64,000 bases of DNA from Parasitella parasitica (taxonomy: Eukaryota > Mucoromycota > Mucoromycetes > Mucorales > Mucoraceae). The notes under the pieces were generated by a model, which saw only the letters and a list, made by a program, of their open reading frames with translations, was not told the DNA's origin and ran no database searches. Where the stretch lies: assembly GCA_025201805.1 (NCBI GenBank), contig MU619387.1, positions 1 through 64,000 of the forward strand, written 5' to 3'. Below, one piece after another: positions 1 through 13,727 of the stretch. Made by a program: the position numbers and the translations under genes. Each line of letters begins with the position of its first letter. The first letter of the stretch is position 1.

Positions 1-110
1 AGCAAATCAAAGCCTGTCTTATGCCCCATAAAAACAGGCATAATCATCGCTATCTGAGCATAACTTGATTTCCATTGGGCAATGTCTCTATCAAAGGTTT
101 TTTTGTTTTT
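1..110 (-). repeat. Dispersed repeat family A, copy 1 (partial at window edge)
   Basis: The reverse complement matches the first ~100 bases of the copies at 25909 and 41249 with only scattered differences. It contains the shared end motif (TTTGATAGAGACATTGCC) and the conserved GCCTGTTTTTAT / ATAAGACAGGC stem-loop. The element runs off the left edge, so its full length cannot be seen here. Confidence 0.8.
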
Positions 111-562
111 TGTGTCGGAGTTTGAAATAAATCACGTGTTTTTGTTTTTTCTTTCAGGTGGCATTTTAGGGATGTTACTGAAACTGACGAAGCTATAATG
201 TGATTTCTCATTTTGGTTCATGGATCGTAAAACCAAATTTTAAATCACTAGAAGCTCATCTTTTGAATTGAACATCATCGGATCATTATATATTTATATT
301 TCAGCACAGCTTTTGGATTTGATATAGGGCTTTGTATTTAAATTGACTGGGAAAAAGTTAACTTAATAAAGTGTATAGGTTTTATACACTTTTGTATTTC
401 ATATTAATCACAATCGTTACTATTTTCCAATGAAAAGATATCCAAGGTCTTTCAACTTGATGGACCTTGGCTGACATTTTTAACCTTGAGTAAATTTCGA
501 AGAGTCATAACTGTAATCCTTTCCCCTTTTTTTATTCTATTTTTTATTGCAAGGATATATAT

Positions 563-850
563 AGCATGCCAAATATTTTACAAGTCTGTAGAATATAATG
601 TATCTGTAGCTAGTATCATAAATATAAGTATATGTTTTGTAGTGAGTATCTGGAAACTGAGAATACATATCTGAAGCATAGATATCTTGTATGGCATAAG
701 CTCGTAGCACATAATAAATGTAATAAATGTCTAAGAATTGTGTCAAGATATAAGCATAAGTCTATCGCGTCATCCTTCCTAATGGTGCTATCTTTAGCGT
801 ACACCTTATTAGTATAAATCAGAATTGTACATCGTGTTAACTGTGCGCAT
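563..850 (+). repeat. Dispersed repeat family B, copy 1
   Basis: This AT-rich block is clearly alignable with 41752-42045. Shared landmarks in the same order include ACAAGTCTGTAG, ATCTGTAGCTAGTATCAT, GCATAAGCTCGTAGCA, GTCTAAG and TTAACTGTGC. Short open frames inside it are not conserved between the two copies, so it looks non-coding. The rest of 111-1157 is AT-rich intergenic DNA in which I see nothing further. Confidence 0.75.
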
Positions 851-1157
851 TGTAGTCTATATCAATTTAAAGGTGACTGGATGTACCTAGAAGTGGAATG
901 CAGTTCCTTGTAGTGAATGTATTTCACATTTATACATAATATAACACCTTAGTCAAATAGATCAGCAGTTGGTAATTTAATAAACGTGTTTTTGCTAAAT
1001 TGGATTCAAAGCTTAGGTTTGAAGGCGATGACCATTGAAACCTAGTGTAACGATGACTTTTGTAAAATCAAATGACCAACCTGTATTCTTGCATGAACAT
1101 ATAAATTTCCATATCATTAAAAACTTCATTTCACTTTCTGTCCTAATTAATTAAAAA

Positions 1158-3215
<2,058 letters not shown>

Positions 3216-3271
3216 AATATATTCATGTGTTTCTGGATAACACCTTTTTTTTATTTTATTTTATTTACTTA

Positions 3272-5202
3272 TTATAAACATGAACCAAACAATGCGGATT
3301 CTTTCTTTTCTAAACTTCTTGCTATTTCTGTTCTTAACTTCTTGATCTTTTTTAAATCAAACAAGGAAGGATCAATAGAAGATGCATTTTTCCTGATCTG
3401 TTGAACCTTCGTAGTTGTAGTCACCGATCCATTGCTGGATGCAATTGTGGAGGTTTCAATCTTCGAAGGCGCAACTTCCTCCATAACAGCGTCTTCTTTG
3501 GCTGGCATTAATGCATTCATTTTTGCTTGCTGAATTGTGAAGCCGATAGCTTGGGCATTCATACGAACCAATGTAGGGCAGGGGTTACAACATCCAATGA
3601 CACCACTTGAATCCAAAGGCATGCGTTCAACAAGCGCCATCAACATATGGTTAGGTAAAACATAGCGACACGATTCATCCTCGTCTCTTGCAGTGTGATC
3701 ACGCCAATGATGCAAAGCTTTGAATACGGATAGTTGCTGAGGATTCATGGTGTATTTCCATTTAGCCAGCATATTCTTCCAACCACCGGGACCGAGTCCG
3801 TTTTCAGCATCGTACACCTCCTTTTCGTATTTTTGAAGAGCAACTTCGTTAGATCGTTGCAAGCAAATCTTTACCAAGTTGCCATCTTCAGAGCTAGATT
3901 TTTCCAGAAGCTCGTTGCGAAGGCAATCATAAATATACAGTAAAAAGTGGGTGTCTGAACGAGCGTAACTCAGCATCTCCTCTGGTAGAGGCCTAATTCT
4001 CCAATCTGCCAATTGATACTTTTTGTCGGCATCAAAATTGCAATATGTCTTGAGGAGATAAGCGAGGCTATGGTGGGGGAAATCAAGGACTTTTGTAGGA
4101 AAGTATGTGTCAAATAGATTGACAATATACAACCCAAAATCTCTTTGCAGCCAAATGACATCAGAGTCAGCACCATGCAGCACCTTGACAATCTCGGGAT
4201 TAGCGAAATACTCATTCAGCATCCACAGTTTATCTCGCAATTCCAATGTATCAATCACGAAATCGTCGTCGCGAGTGCTCAATTGCATCAAACAGGTGAA
4301 GCCTTGATAACTGCGGTAATTGTGGTGTTCGAGATCGACTGCTATTTCTTCATGTCCTTCCAAGCGCTTCATCATGTCCAGTAAACTTTCCTCTGTATCA
4401 ACCCAGGTTGGAGAAGTGGTATCGAAGGGCTTATACATCTCTGGCTCAGCTACTGTAAACATGCTTTTAGGATATTCGATGTGCGAAATCTCGTATTCGT
4501 AAGGATGGGGGAGTGATTTGTCTTCGGCTACTAAAGTCGAATCGAGTGGAACTAACGCATGGGGCTTGTATTTGATTTTTCTCTCAAATGGTATCAAGCT
4601 AGAGTTGTTAACCGCATCCTTAAACTTCATCTGAGGTCTGACTACGTTGTTTGCGTGCAAGAATTTATACTCCAACTTGTCCTATAACAAGGTAACTTGT
4701 CAATTGGATGTTTCCCGACAAAAAAACAACCTGAAGCCATTACCTTTGTTGCAATCTGCGTCACTTCAGGATTATCTTGTTTAAAGTCTTCTTGTGTAGA
4801 TTTACCGTTGATCTCATCCAGACAATGGTCCTACGTTGCATAGATGAGTTTATGGCCATATTTTTTAACCCTCGATTTACTTACAGCTTTTTCTAATAAT
4901 CCATCACATACGTCGATGGCAGCACCATATCGTTCCACAACATCATCCACATCGCCAAAGCTTTTAACCACAAGTCCACAGTCGGTGGCACAATGGTGTA
5001 GTAAAGCATTACCAATGGATAATGAACTTGCACCAGCCTGATCAAGGTCTTTGGCGAATTGTCTGTCAAGAGATCTGAAGAAACCCCATTCTTCAGTGGG
5101 GATACTATTTGCGGCGGCTGTAGCAGCTAGCAAGGACTTGAATAAAGAGCCTTGGTAGCCTGCAAAGTCCTTGATAGGGTCAGGAATATCTTGTGAAGCC
5201 AT
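3272..5202 (-). CDS. RRP6: Rrp6/EXOSC10 exosome 3'-5' exoribonuclease
   Basis: Nuclear exosome-associated exonuclease that processes and degrades rRNA, snoRNA and aberrant transcripts. Three exons (5202-4885, 4830-4744, 4681-3272) give 604 aa. The N-terminal ~100 residues are the PMC2NT domain that binds the Rrp47 cofactor. The DEDDy exonuclease follows: AVDLEHHNYRSYQG (Exo I, D and E), LHGADSDVIWLQ (Exo II) and YARSDTHFLLYIYD (Exo III with the Tyr). The HRDC domain lies around WRDHTARDEDESCRYVLPN. I chose the ATG at 5202, whose product starts MASQDIPDP; an in-frame ATG at 5223 would add seven residues. It lacks the long basic C-terminal tail of yeast and human orthologues, ending shortly after a Lys-rich segment. 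Confidence 0.92.
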
Positions 5203-5738
5203 AACGATGTAAAAGAAGTGCATCTGTGAAAATTTATTTATCTGCTTTTTTTTTTTTTTTTTTTTTTTAAGGCTTTAATTAGTTTATTCGTTTTTTTTTA
5301 ACTGTTGGATATAACGATGTTGCTGGTTGGAAAAGATTAGAGTAAGAAATCGACATAATTTATTCCTGGAATTTCTTGTTTTCAACTAGCGAGTGGCTTT
5401 TTGATAACATTGTAACCTAGGCTACCACCAGCATTTAGTGGTGGTATCTAAGTCAATCGATTCTAAACGCACTGATCATTACAGATAAGAATATCTTGAG
5501 TATTCCCTTGTTATATATATATATATATATATATGTAATGATGTAACTTCTTGAGCGTTTTATGTTTATTTATAGTCATTAGCAACATTTTCTTTAAAAA
5601 TACAGTCTTTCATGCAACATTGCACGTCTCGGATGAGTGTCACCCGAAGTTTCCTCAATCAACAGAGAGCATAGATATCCCAGAACTTTAAATCGCCTTT
5701 CTTCCTCTCTATTGTATTTCACTAAGCAATAAACGCAA
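5203..5738. other. Divergent intergenic region between RRP6 and the GH31 gene
   Basis: It holds a 23-base T run (5246-5268) near the RRP6 start and a (TA)n microsatellite (5512-5534). It should carry the promoters of both divergent genes. I see no coding potential. Confidence 0.7.
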
Positions 5739-8457
5739 ATGCGACAGACAGCAGCCGAGGGTTTCTGGCTCAAAGAAAACAAGCACCCTTTTGTGTTTGA
5801 AAATCCTTTGGGAGATGTATTCAAGATAATGATTATAAGCAGCAATGTAATTCGCATAAGGTACCTGACTCAGGCGGAGAATACTCTCGAGAAACAAGAG
5901 CCATACGAGAGCTTTGAGCTTGTCGATAATGAAAGCCATTATGAAATCAGCAGTCTGTTGAGGGAAGATGGCAAAGAAGAGATGGAAATCGAAACAGCAA
6001 GCATACGCCTTGTTGTTATGCTAAAGCCAGCGTTTCAGTTAAGCTGGTATGCGTCGTCTAGCAAAGAAAACCTACCATTTGCTCAAGACTTGGCCTATCG
6101 CTCCTATGTATATGATAAAACAAACGCAAACAAGTGGCACTATCAAAAGAGATTTCAGGACACTCTGTACTATGGATTGGGTGAGCGATCTGGCTCCTTG
6201 GATTTGGCCGGTCGACGGTTTGAACTGGAGAGGTTAGACTGTATGGGATATGACGCTGAAACATCTGATCCTTTATACAAGTTTTGTCCTTTTTACCTCA
6301 GCCTATCAAAGCAAACAAAAGAAGCATATGGCATATACTACAACAATTTCTCAAGGACTTCAATTAATCTAGGACAGGAACTGGACGCGGTATGCTAGCA
6401 GAACACATCTAGTAATGAAACCAGCTTCTGATATGATATTTGATATGTAGATATGGGGACCGTACACATATTATCACAGTGATTCAGGGCCGCTAGATTA
6501 CTACATGATCTATGGCCCATCTGTGTCTTCCGTTGTCAAAAACTATTCTCTAATCACCAGCCGTCCTCGACACCTTCCTCCTCGCTATTCGCTTGGATAT
6601 TTGGCGTCGTCTATGGGCTATGCAGAAGCAGAGGATGCCCAATCCAAGTTGGAAGAATTTGCAGACAATCTTCGCAAAAACGATATACCATGCGATGGTC
6701 TACATCTTTCTTCGGGCTACACAGTTAACAAGGATGGAGATCGCTGTGTATTTGTTTGGAATTCAACCCGTTTTCCTGACCCGGAAAAACTGGCCGAAAA
6801 GTTCAATCGCTGGGGCATTCAGATATTTGCAAACATCAAGCCATGGCTGTTGCAGCAAGCACATCCACACTTTGATCAATTGAAAAATGATAAAGGGTTT
6901 ATCTGGAATGGAGACGAGGATGAGCCAGGCACGGTGATGCAATGGCGAGGTGGGCGCAATACAATGGGTAAAGCAAGCTACGTTGATTTTTCCAGCCAAG
7001 CAGGATACAGTTATTGGAAATCGAATGTAAAGTCTCAACTCTTGGACAAAGGCTATCGATTATGGTTGGACAACAACGAATTTACGTTACCTGACGATGG
7101 TTATAAATTTGCTTGCAGTGTCCCACCCGATGGGTTTAGCAACCTGCTCGACTCCAATGTCATGTTTTTATCCGGTCCTAATATACCCAAGGAACCCACT
7201 GCAGCCAAAGACGTGGGTACAACATTACAAACTCTCCTCATGATACAAGCATCCTATGAGGCAGTTTTGGAGCATGCTCCAAATCAGCGGCCCTTCTTAA
7301 TTACTCGATCAGCTACGCCTTACAGCAACGAATTAGTCTCACAGACCTGGAGTGGCGATAACACGACTGCCTGGAAGACTATCAAGTATAATATTCCTAT
7401 GGGTTTAGGTGCTGGTCTTTGCGGTATGCCTGCTGGTTATGGACATGACGTTGGCGGATTTGCTGGACCTAAGCCTGATCCAGAAATGTTTGTACGCTGG
7501 GTTCAGCAAGGCGTCTTTTGGCCACGATTTTCTATCCATTCATGGAATTCAGACGATTCCGTCACAGAGCCATGGATGGTATGTTGTTATTGATGGGGGG
7601 AGTTGAGTTTGAGTCTAATTATGTGTATATAGTATCCTCAAGTTACTCCAACAATCCGCTCGTCTATCCATTTTAGATACAAGATCATCCCTTATATATA
7701 CACTCTGTACGTGCAACATGCGTTTCGAGAGGGCGAGCCCTTAGTTCGACCCGTATTTTACGAAAATCAACATGATACTGCGACTTATAATCAGGAGTTT
7801 GACTTTATGCTAGGTCCGTCACTGTTGATTGCGCCAGTCTACGAGCCTAATGTTACTATGCGAAGTGTGTATTTGCCATCCAATTCATCGTGGTACCACT
7901 ATCAGACAGGCAAGTACTATAGCACTGACGAGAAGGGAGAATTTGTACAAGTTCCTGCGGCAATTACAGATGAGGCAGCTCCCTTCTTTGTTAAGGCAGG
8001 ATCTATGATGTGCTTTGGGAAAGTGATGAATAATGTGCATGCTTCAGAGGACGATGAACGCCGAGTGCAGATTTTCCCTGAACGCTTCGATGCAAATACA
8101 AAGCATGTAAATGGTAAAACAGAAAGAAAGACATTTATATTGTTTGAAGATGATGGTGATACTCTATATCATGAAACTGGACGAGCGTTTGCTGAAATAC
8201 ACATTTGGATGGAAACTAGTGAAACTGAAATTCATGTTGGTATGGATATTGTAAATGATGGGTTCTTTCCCTACTACGACACTGTTTGGGTGACATGTCC
8301 TATCGCCAGTGAAACACGAAAGTTGGTATTTGAAGGTCAAGACGATGAAAACGAATATAACGATAGCAGCAGCATCAAGCGTGTCGTTGATGACAAAACT
8401 CTTCATGTCTATACCGGTCTAAAACTAAATATCAGGAAAGGGAAGTTTATGAATTAG
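5739..8457 (+). CDS. Glycoside hydrolase family 31 (alpha-glucosidase/alpha-xylosidase-like)
   Basis: Retaining glycosidase hydrolysing alpha-linked sugars; exact substrate unknown. Three exons (5739-6389, 6451-7578, 7633-8457) give 867 aa. No signal peptide is visible, so it is predicted intracellular. The N-terminal galactose-mutarotase-like domain carries YYGLGERSGSLDL. The (beta/alpha)8 barrel carries the nucleophile motif YRLWLDNNEF (Asp), a TWSGDNTTAWKT segment with the expected acid/base Asp, and FWPRFSIHSWN. Beta-sandwich domains follow, ending near GLKLNIRKGKFMN. The nucleophile motif WLDNNE differs from the more common WxDMNE of lysosomal-type enzymes, so substrate assignment by name alone would be unsafe. 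Confidence 0.88.
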
Positions 8458-9138
8458 CCGATTCATGCATATTTATCGTGCATTTTCACTATTTCATTGA
8501 AAACAGCTAAAAACTGTAGATTTGGGCGATTAAATCATTCTTCTTCAAAGAATTGCAAACCATTTTACCTTTTGCTAAATTTAAGGTGAAAATGATATAC
8601 ACATTGAATTTCACAGCATGTGCCAAATACTGTTTATAATAAACCCTCTAGACTCGTTGTGAAATCAGTACCAAATCAATAAGGATATGCTTATCTGTGT
8701 CTTCAAGATTGCCTTGAATGAGTCTTTACGTGCTTGAATGTTGCCAATCAAAAAAGGCAGCATACAGTAAACATGTGTGTTTAGCTTTTATGAGTCTCGT
8801 TTTTGGACTTTGATTAGATGAATCGTGCCCATATAGCTTTTTATACTGGTTGCGCTTGATCAAGAAGCAAGCAGCCAAATAAAATGCACAGATTTTATGT
8901 GTTTTTGTTTCGTGAAAGGTCGCAACAGGATACTCAATATTTATAGTATTCAGATCATTAAAATGTCATTGCAAAGAAGCAGCTTTCATAATTTTTATAA
9001 TATGTTTATATTTAATGGATAGGAATACAAGAGCGAAAATCTGTGTACAATACAAGGAAGGGAAAAAAGTATATGAATAAAATAAGAATGAAAATGAAAA
9101 AGTCTGTGTGCGTGTGTATGTGTGTGCTTTTTTTTTTG
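8458..9138. other. Convergent intergenic region, GH31 / ADE6 3' ends
   Basis: AT-rich DNA between two gene ends, containing AATAAA-like signals for both transcripts (for example 8638-8643 on the plus strand). I see no other feature. Confidence 0.6.
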
Positions 9139-12100
9139 TTAGTAATTATCACCAACCCATTGACGAGCATTACGGAACATCTTTAACCAAGGACCAACTT
9201 GACCCCAGTTATTATCTGCAGGATACCAAGAGTTACTTTCCTTCAAGACAACACGCTCAGGATGAGGCATCATGATCAAAACTCGGCCGTCAGGAGAAGT
9301 AGCCGCAGCGATACCTTGGGGAGAGCCATTGGGATTGAAAGGATATTGCTGAGTAACCTTGCCATAGTTATCCACGTAACAAGTAGCAGTAAGGCCTTGG
9401 GCATTGAATTGCTCAGCCTCAGCATCTGATTTGAAGGTAGCTTTGCCCTCACCGTGAGCAACAGCAATAGGCAAGATGGAGCCTTCCATACCCTTCATGA
9501 AAATAGAGCTACTGGTTTGAATTTGAAGAAGGGAGGTACGACCTTCAAATTGCTCAGATTCGTTACGAGCGAAACGAGGCCAGCATTCAGCACCAGGCAC
9601 AAGTTCAGCCAATTGGCTCAAGAACTGACAGCCATTACAAACGCCCAAGGAGAAAGTATTGGGGCGAGCAAAGAAATCAGCAAATTCCGCACGGGCACGG
9701 GCATTGAGTAAGATGGTACGGGCCCAGCCTGAGCCGGCGCCCAGAACATCACCATATGAAAATCCACCGCAGGCAGCAATACCAATAAACTCCTTTAGAG
9801 TGACCTTACCAGAAATAATGTCAGTCATATGCACATCAATAGCCTCAAAACCAGCCAAGCTGAAAGCAAAAGCCATTTCGATCTGACCGTTAACACCCTG
9901 ATCACGCAAAATGGCGACCTTGGGACGATTAGTCTCATTAGCGACGAATTCCTCTGCAGGGTCGAATGTCAATTGATATTGAAGACCTGGATCAGCAGCA
10001 TCCAAAACGCTATCATATTCTTGCTGAGCACAGACAGCGTTATCGCGAGAGGATTGCATCAAGTAAGATGTCTTGGACCAAGCACGGAAAAGATCGATAC
10101 GAGAAGCGCTGTACAAAGTCTCTGTACCCAAACTGAAGCTGATAGTATCTTTGGTATCATGCTCAATGACAGAACCCAGTTTGCGCAAAGCAGAGGTGGG
10201 AACACCGGCTTGGCTCATCAAATTGGCAAATTCATCAAATCGAGCAGTTTCAATTTGCACTACAGCACCCAACTCTTCATTATACAATGCAGAGACTGCG
10301 TCCTTGTCACAGATTTGGTCGAGCTGAATTTGAGCACCAACGTGACCAGCAAAGCACATTTCAGTAATGGTAGCAAACAAACCGCCATCAGAACGATCAT
10401 GGTAGGCCAAAACCAAAGGCTCGCCAGCAACCTCCTTGGCACGTTGCATTCCATTAAAGAAGCTCTTGAGTAAGAGAGCATCTTCGACATCAGGGGCTTC
10501 ATGGCCAATTTCCTTGAATACTTGTGCCAAGGCAGAGCCGCCCATACGTTGCATACCGTTAGCCAAATCAATCAAAACTAATTCAGTGTTGGGCTTGTTG
10601 ACGAGTTGAGGGGTCAAGGTGGTGTGGTTGTTGACAACAGTGCCAAAAGCAGTGATGATCAAAGACAACGGAGCGGTGACTTCATGGGCCTTATCATCTT
10701 GCCACTTCATTTTCATAGACATGGAGTCCTTGCCAACGGGGATGGCAATGCCAAGCTTGGGACAGAGATCAAGACCAATGGCTTGGACAGCGTCGTACAA
10801 ACCAGCACCTTCGCCAGCATGGTCAGCAGCGCACATCCAGTTGGCGGACATAATCACATCCTCAATATTACCGACATGAGCAGCCGCTAGATTAGTCAAT
10901 GACTCACCAACAGCCATGCGAGCAGATGCAGCTTGAGATATCAGAGCAATTGGAGTGCGCTCACCCATGGCCATAGCCTCACCGGTGATGATATCCATAC
11001 CTAAAGAGGAGGTGGTAACAGCTACATCGGCAACAGGCACTTGCCATGGACCAACAAATTGGTCGCGGGCAACCATAGCAGTAATGGAACGATCGCCAAT
11101 AGTGACCAAGAAAGATTTGGAAGCAACAGCAGGCAAATGCAGGACACGAGAGGCAGCTTCAGCGAGAACATCATGTTGGCCAGGTAAGTAGGTTTGGAGA
11201 GTAGTATCAAAGGGTCTGCGGAAGGGAGACTGTGTAATGGTTTTGCGGGACATCTTGGGGGGTTTACCGAACAAGACGGGCATGGGTAAATCAATAGGCA
11301 CATTATTCAAGAGGGTATCACGAACAACAAGACGCTTTTCACTAGTAGCAGTGCCCACCACGGCATAGGGACAACGTTCACGAGCACAGAAGGCTTCAAA
11401 TTGAGCCAATTTGTTAGGAGAGATAGCCAAGACATAACGCTCTTGAGATTCATTGCACCAGATAGCCATGGGTGACATGGAGGCGTCATCGCAGGGGACA
11501 CGACGTAAATCGATATCTGCACCGAGATCGCTATCATGTACAATTTCAGGCAAGGCATTGGAAAGACCACCAGCGCCAACATCGTGAATAGACTGAATAG
11601 GAGTGTCTTCTCCAAGAGCAGTACAGCGATCGATAACTTCTTGAGCACGGCGTTCCATTTCAGGGTTTTCACGCTGAACAGAAGCGAAATCCAAATCAGC
11701 ACTGGATTGACCGGAAGCCATGGAAGAGGCAGCACCGCCACCAAGGCCAATCAACATGCCAGGGCCGCCCAGCACAACAAGATGAGCACCGGGAGAAATA
11801 GGCTTTTTGAATACATGAGTAGGACGGACAGTTCCAACGCCACCAGCAATCATGATAGGCTTATGGTAGCCGCGCACTTCAGATGTTGTTTCAGTGACAG
11901 GCACAGTTTCGGCAAACGTACGGAAATAACCAGTCAAGGCAGGACGACCAAACTCATTGTTGAAAGCAGCACCACCCAAAGGTGCTTCCATCATAATGTC
12001 GAATGCAGAGGCAACGTGTCCAGGCTTGCCAAAATCTGTTTCCCAAGGTTGGATGTTATCGGGGATCAATAGATTGGACACTGTGAAACCAACAAGACCA

Positions 12101-13277
12101 GCCTTGGGCTTCGAACCTTGACCAACAGCACCTTCATCACGGATTTCACCACCTGAACCAGTGGAAGCACCAGGAAAGGGGGAAACCGCAGTAGGGTGGT
12201 TATGGGTTTCGACCTAGATATGTGTATTAGGCCTCATACAATCCCTCTCTCTCTCTCTCTCTCAACCTCAACCTCAACCTAACTTACCTTTGCAAGATAA
12301 TGGACTTGTTCCTCAAAATGCTCATATCTGTTCCCTTCATTTGAATTAGGAGCAAAGCGAGTTGCATTAAAGCCCTTGAGTACAGCAGCGTTGTCAGAAT
12401 AGGCAGATAAAGTAGCATTGGGGTGTAATTTGTGAGTGTTGCGAATCATCCCAAAAAGAGAATGAGGCTTCAGCTCGCCATCGATAGTCCAATCAGCACC
12501 GAAAATCTTGTGGCGACAATGTTCAGAATTGACTTGAGCAAACATGAACAGCTCGACATCGGTAGGGTTACGCTGGAGGCCAATTTGACCGTCTTTACCG
12601 CCCACAAAGGCATCGATCAAGTAGTCGATTTCGTCGTTGGCAAGAGCTAAACCCAAAGTCTTGTTTGCAACCACTAGTTTGTTGCGAGCATCTGCGTTAT
12701 CGGCACTCTGCGAGAGCAAATCAACCACTGTTAGGGGCGCAGGAGTGCCGTGATGAAAGACAGATTCGGGTTCGGGTATAGTCAGCTTGACGTTTTGTGT
12801 CATACGGTCGTGAATCAGATCTGCAATGGATGACAGCTCGATCTCAGAGAGCTGGGAGCCATCTTCCTTTGCAATGCGATAAGCGACACCGCGCTCAATG
12901 CGTTCTACTTGGTCATACAGATTGCAGAGATGGGCAATGTTGGTAGCCTTGGAGGACCAAGGAGAAATGGTACCAGCGCGAGGAACAACGAGCACAATGG
13001 AGGCGTCGCCAGGTTGCTGATTGCTTGACAAAAAGGCAACGATGGACGCCTCATCTTGAGCATCGATAGGGTAATAGCCATATGTCAGCAAGTTTCGCAA
13101 AATCTGTCCTGATTCCAAAACGGCGGCCAAACTATCTTGTTGACCTTCTCTGGGCTGAACAAAATGGACATGCAGGGCCGAGATGGAGACAGCCAAAGGC
13201 ACAGTTTTTTGGACAGCTTTCAAAACACTTGCACTCTTGAATGTAGAAAGAGCGGAAGTGCCAGAAAGAACCAACAT
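9139..13277 (-). CDS. ADE6: Phosphoribosylformylglycinamidine synthase (FGAM synthase, PurL type)
   Basis: Catalyses step four of de novo purine synthesis: FGAR + glutamine + ATP to FGAM. Two exons (13277-12288 and 12213-9139) give 1354 aa, essentially the length of yeast Ade6. The splice joins into [15 protein letters not shown], the ATP-binding signature. Order: N-terminal PurS-like domain, tandem AIRS-type synthetase domains, then a C-terminal class I glutamine amidotransferase from about [14 protein letters not shown]. The nucleophile elbow is GVCNGCQ (Cys) and the His-Glu pair lies in MPHPERV. The single intron contains a (TC)n tract followed by AACCTC repeats. Codon choice looks more biased and GC-richer than the neighbours, consistent with high expression (impression only). 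Confidence 0.97.
12243..12279. repeat. (TC)n microsatellite plus (AACCTC)3 in the ADE6 intron
   Basis: Ten TC dinucleotides are followed by three AACCTC hexamers, all within the 74-nt intron of ADE6. On the transcribed sense strand this is purine-rich. Confidence 0.85.
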
Positions 13278-13727
13278 GATGATTGTTTTATTTAGTTTTT
13301 TTTTAGTAGAGTAAAGAGATAAACTAAAAGTTGAAGAAAGATGTAGCTCATCTACTTTTTTTTTTTTTTTTTCTATGCATGTTTGAATCGATGTCAGGTC
13401 AAAAATACAAGTCCCAATGAGTCAAACAGATGGTTTTGATGTGGGGGAGGTACAAGACGTCTATGCCCTTTTTATTGGAGGAGCCAAGCGCCATAATTAG
13501 GATTGGGAAAGATATGGGGGGCGTAATAGAAAATGTCGCCAACTTATTCATAGAAGAGGGTGTAAGGGTAGGGGGGCGCCGTACGTCAAACAGCATTCAA
13601 GCAAGCTGATAAATGTACTAATAATGACATCGTTTGGGTTATCGTGTTTGGTATAAATGCATCAGCCCCACCCGGCCTTTCTCTCTGTCCCTTTTCTCCT
13701 CTTTTCTTTTATTCTGTCTCCTTCCCA
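13278..13727. other. Divergent promoter region, ADE6 / Dicer
   Basis: It contains a T run (13356-13371) and a pyrimidine-rich stretch just before the Dicer ATG, typical of fungal core promoters. Plus-strand reading frames in it lack an ATG. Confidence 0.6.
13652..13657 (+). promoter_or_regulatory. Putative TATA box of the Dicer gene
   Basis: TATAAA lies 71 bases upstream of the chosen ATG and is followed by a CT-rich initiator region (13678-13722). Confidence 0.4.

Noticed and set aside
9829-10473. Long plus-strand open frame (~214 codons) antisense to ADE6
   Set aside because: It mirrors the codon structure of the strongly coding ADE6 exon and has no domain, promoter or splice context of its own.
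11536-12072. Second long antisense frame over ADE6
   Set aside because: Same shadow effect of a GC-richer coding strand; no independent support.
12243-12279. Repeat cluster considered as a telomere-like or CRISPR-like array
   Set aside because: It is a simple microsatellite within a 74-nt intron; no spacers and no telomeric unit.
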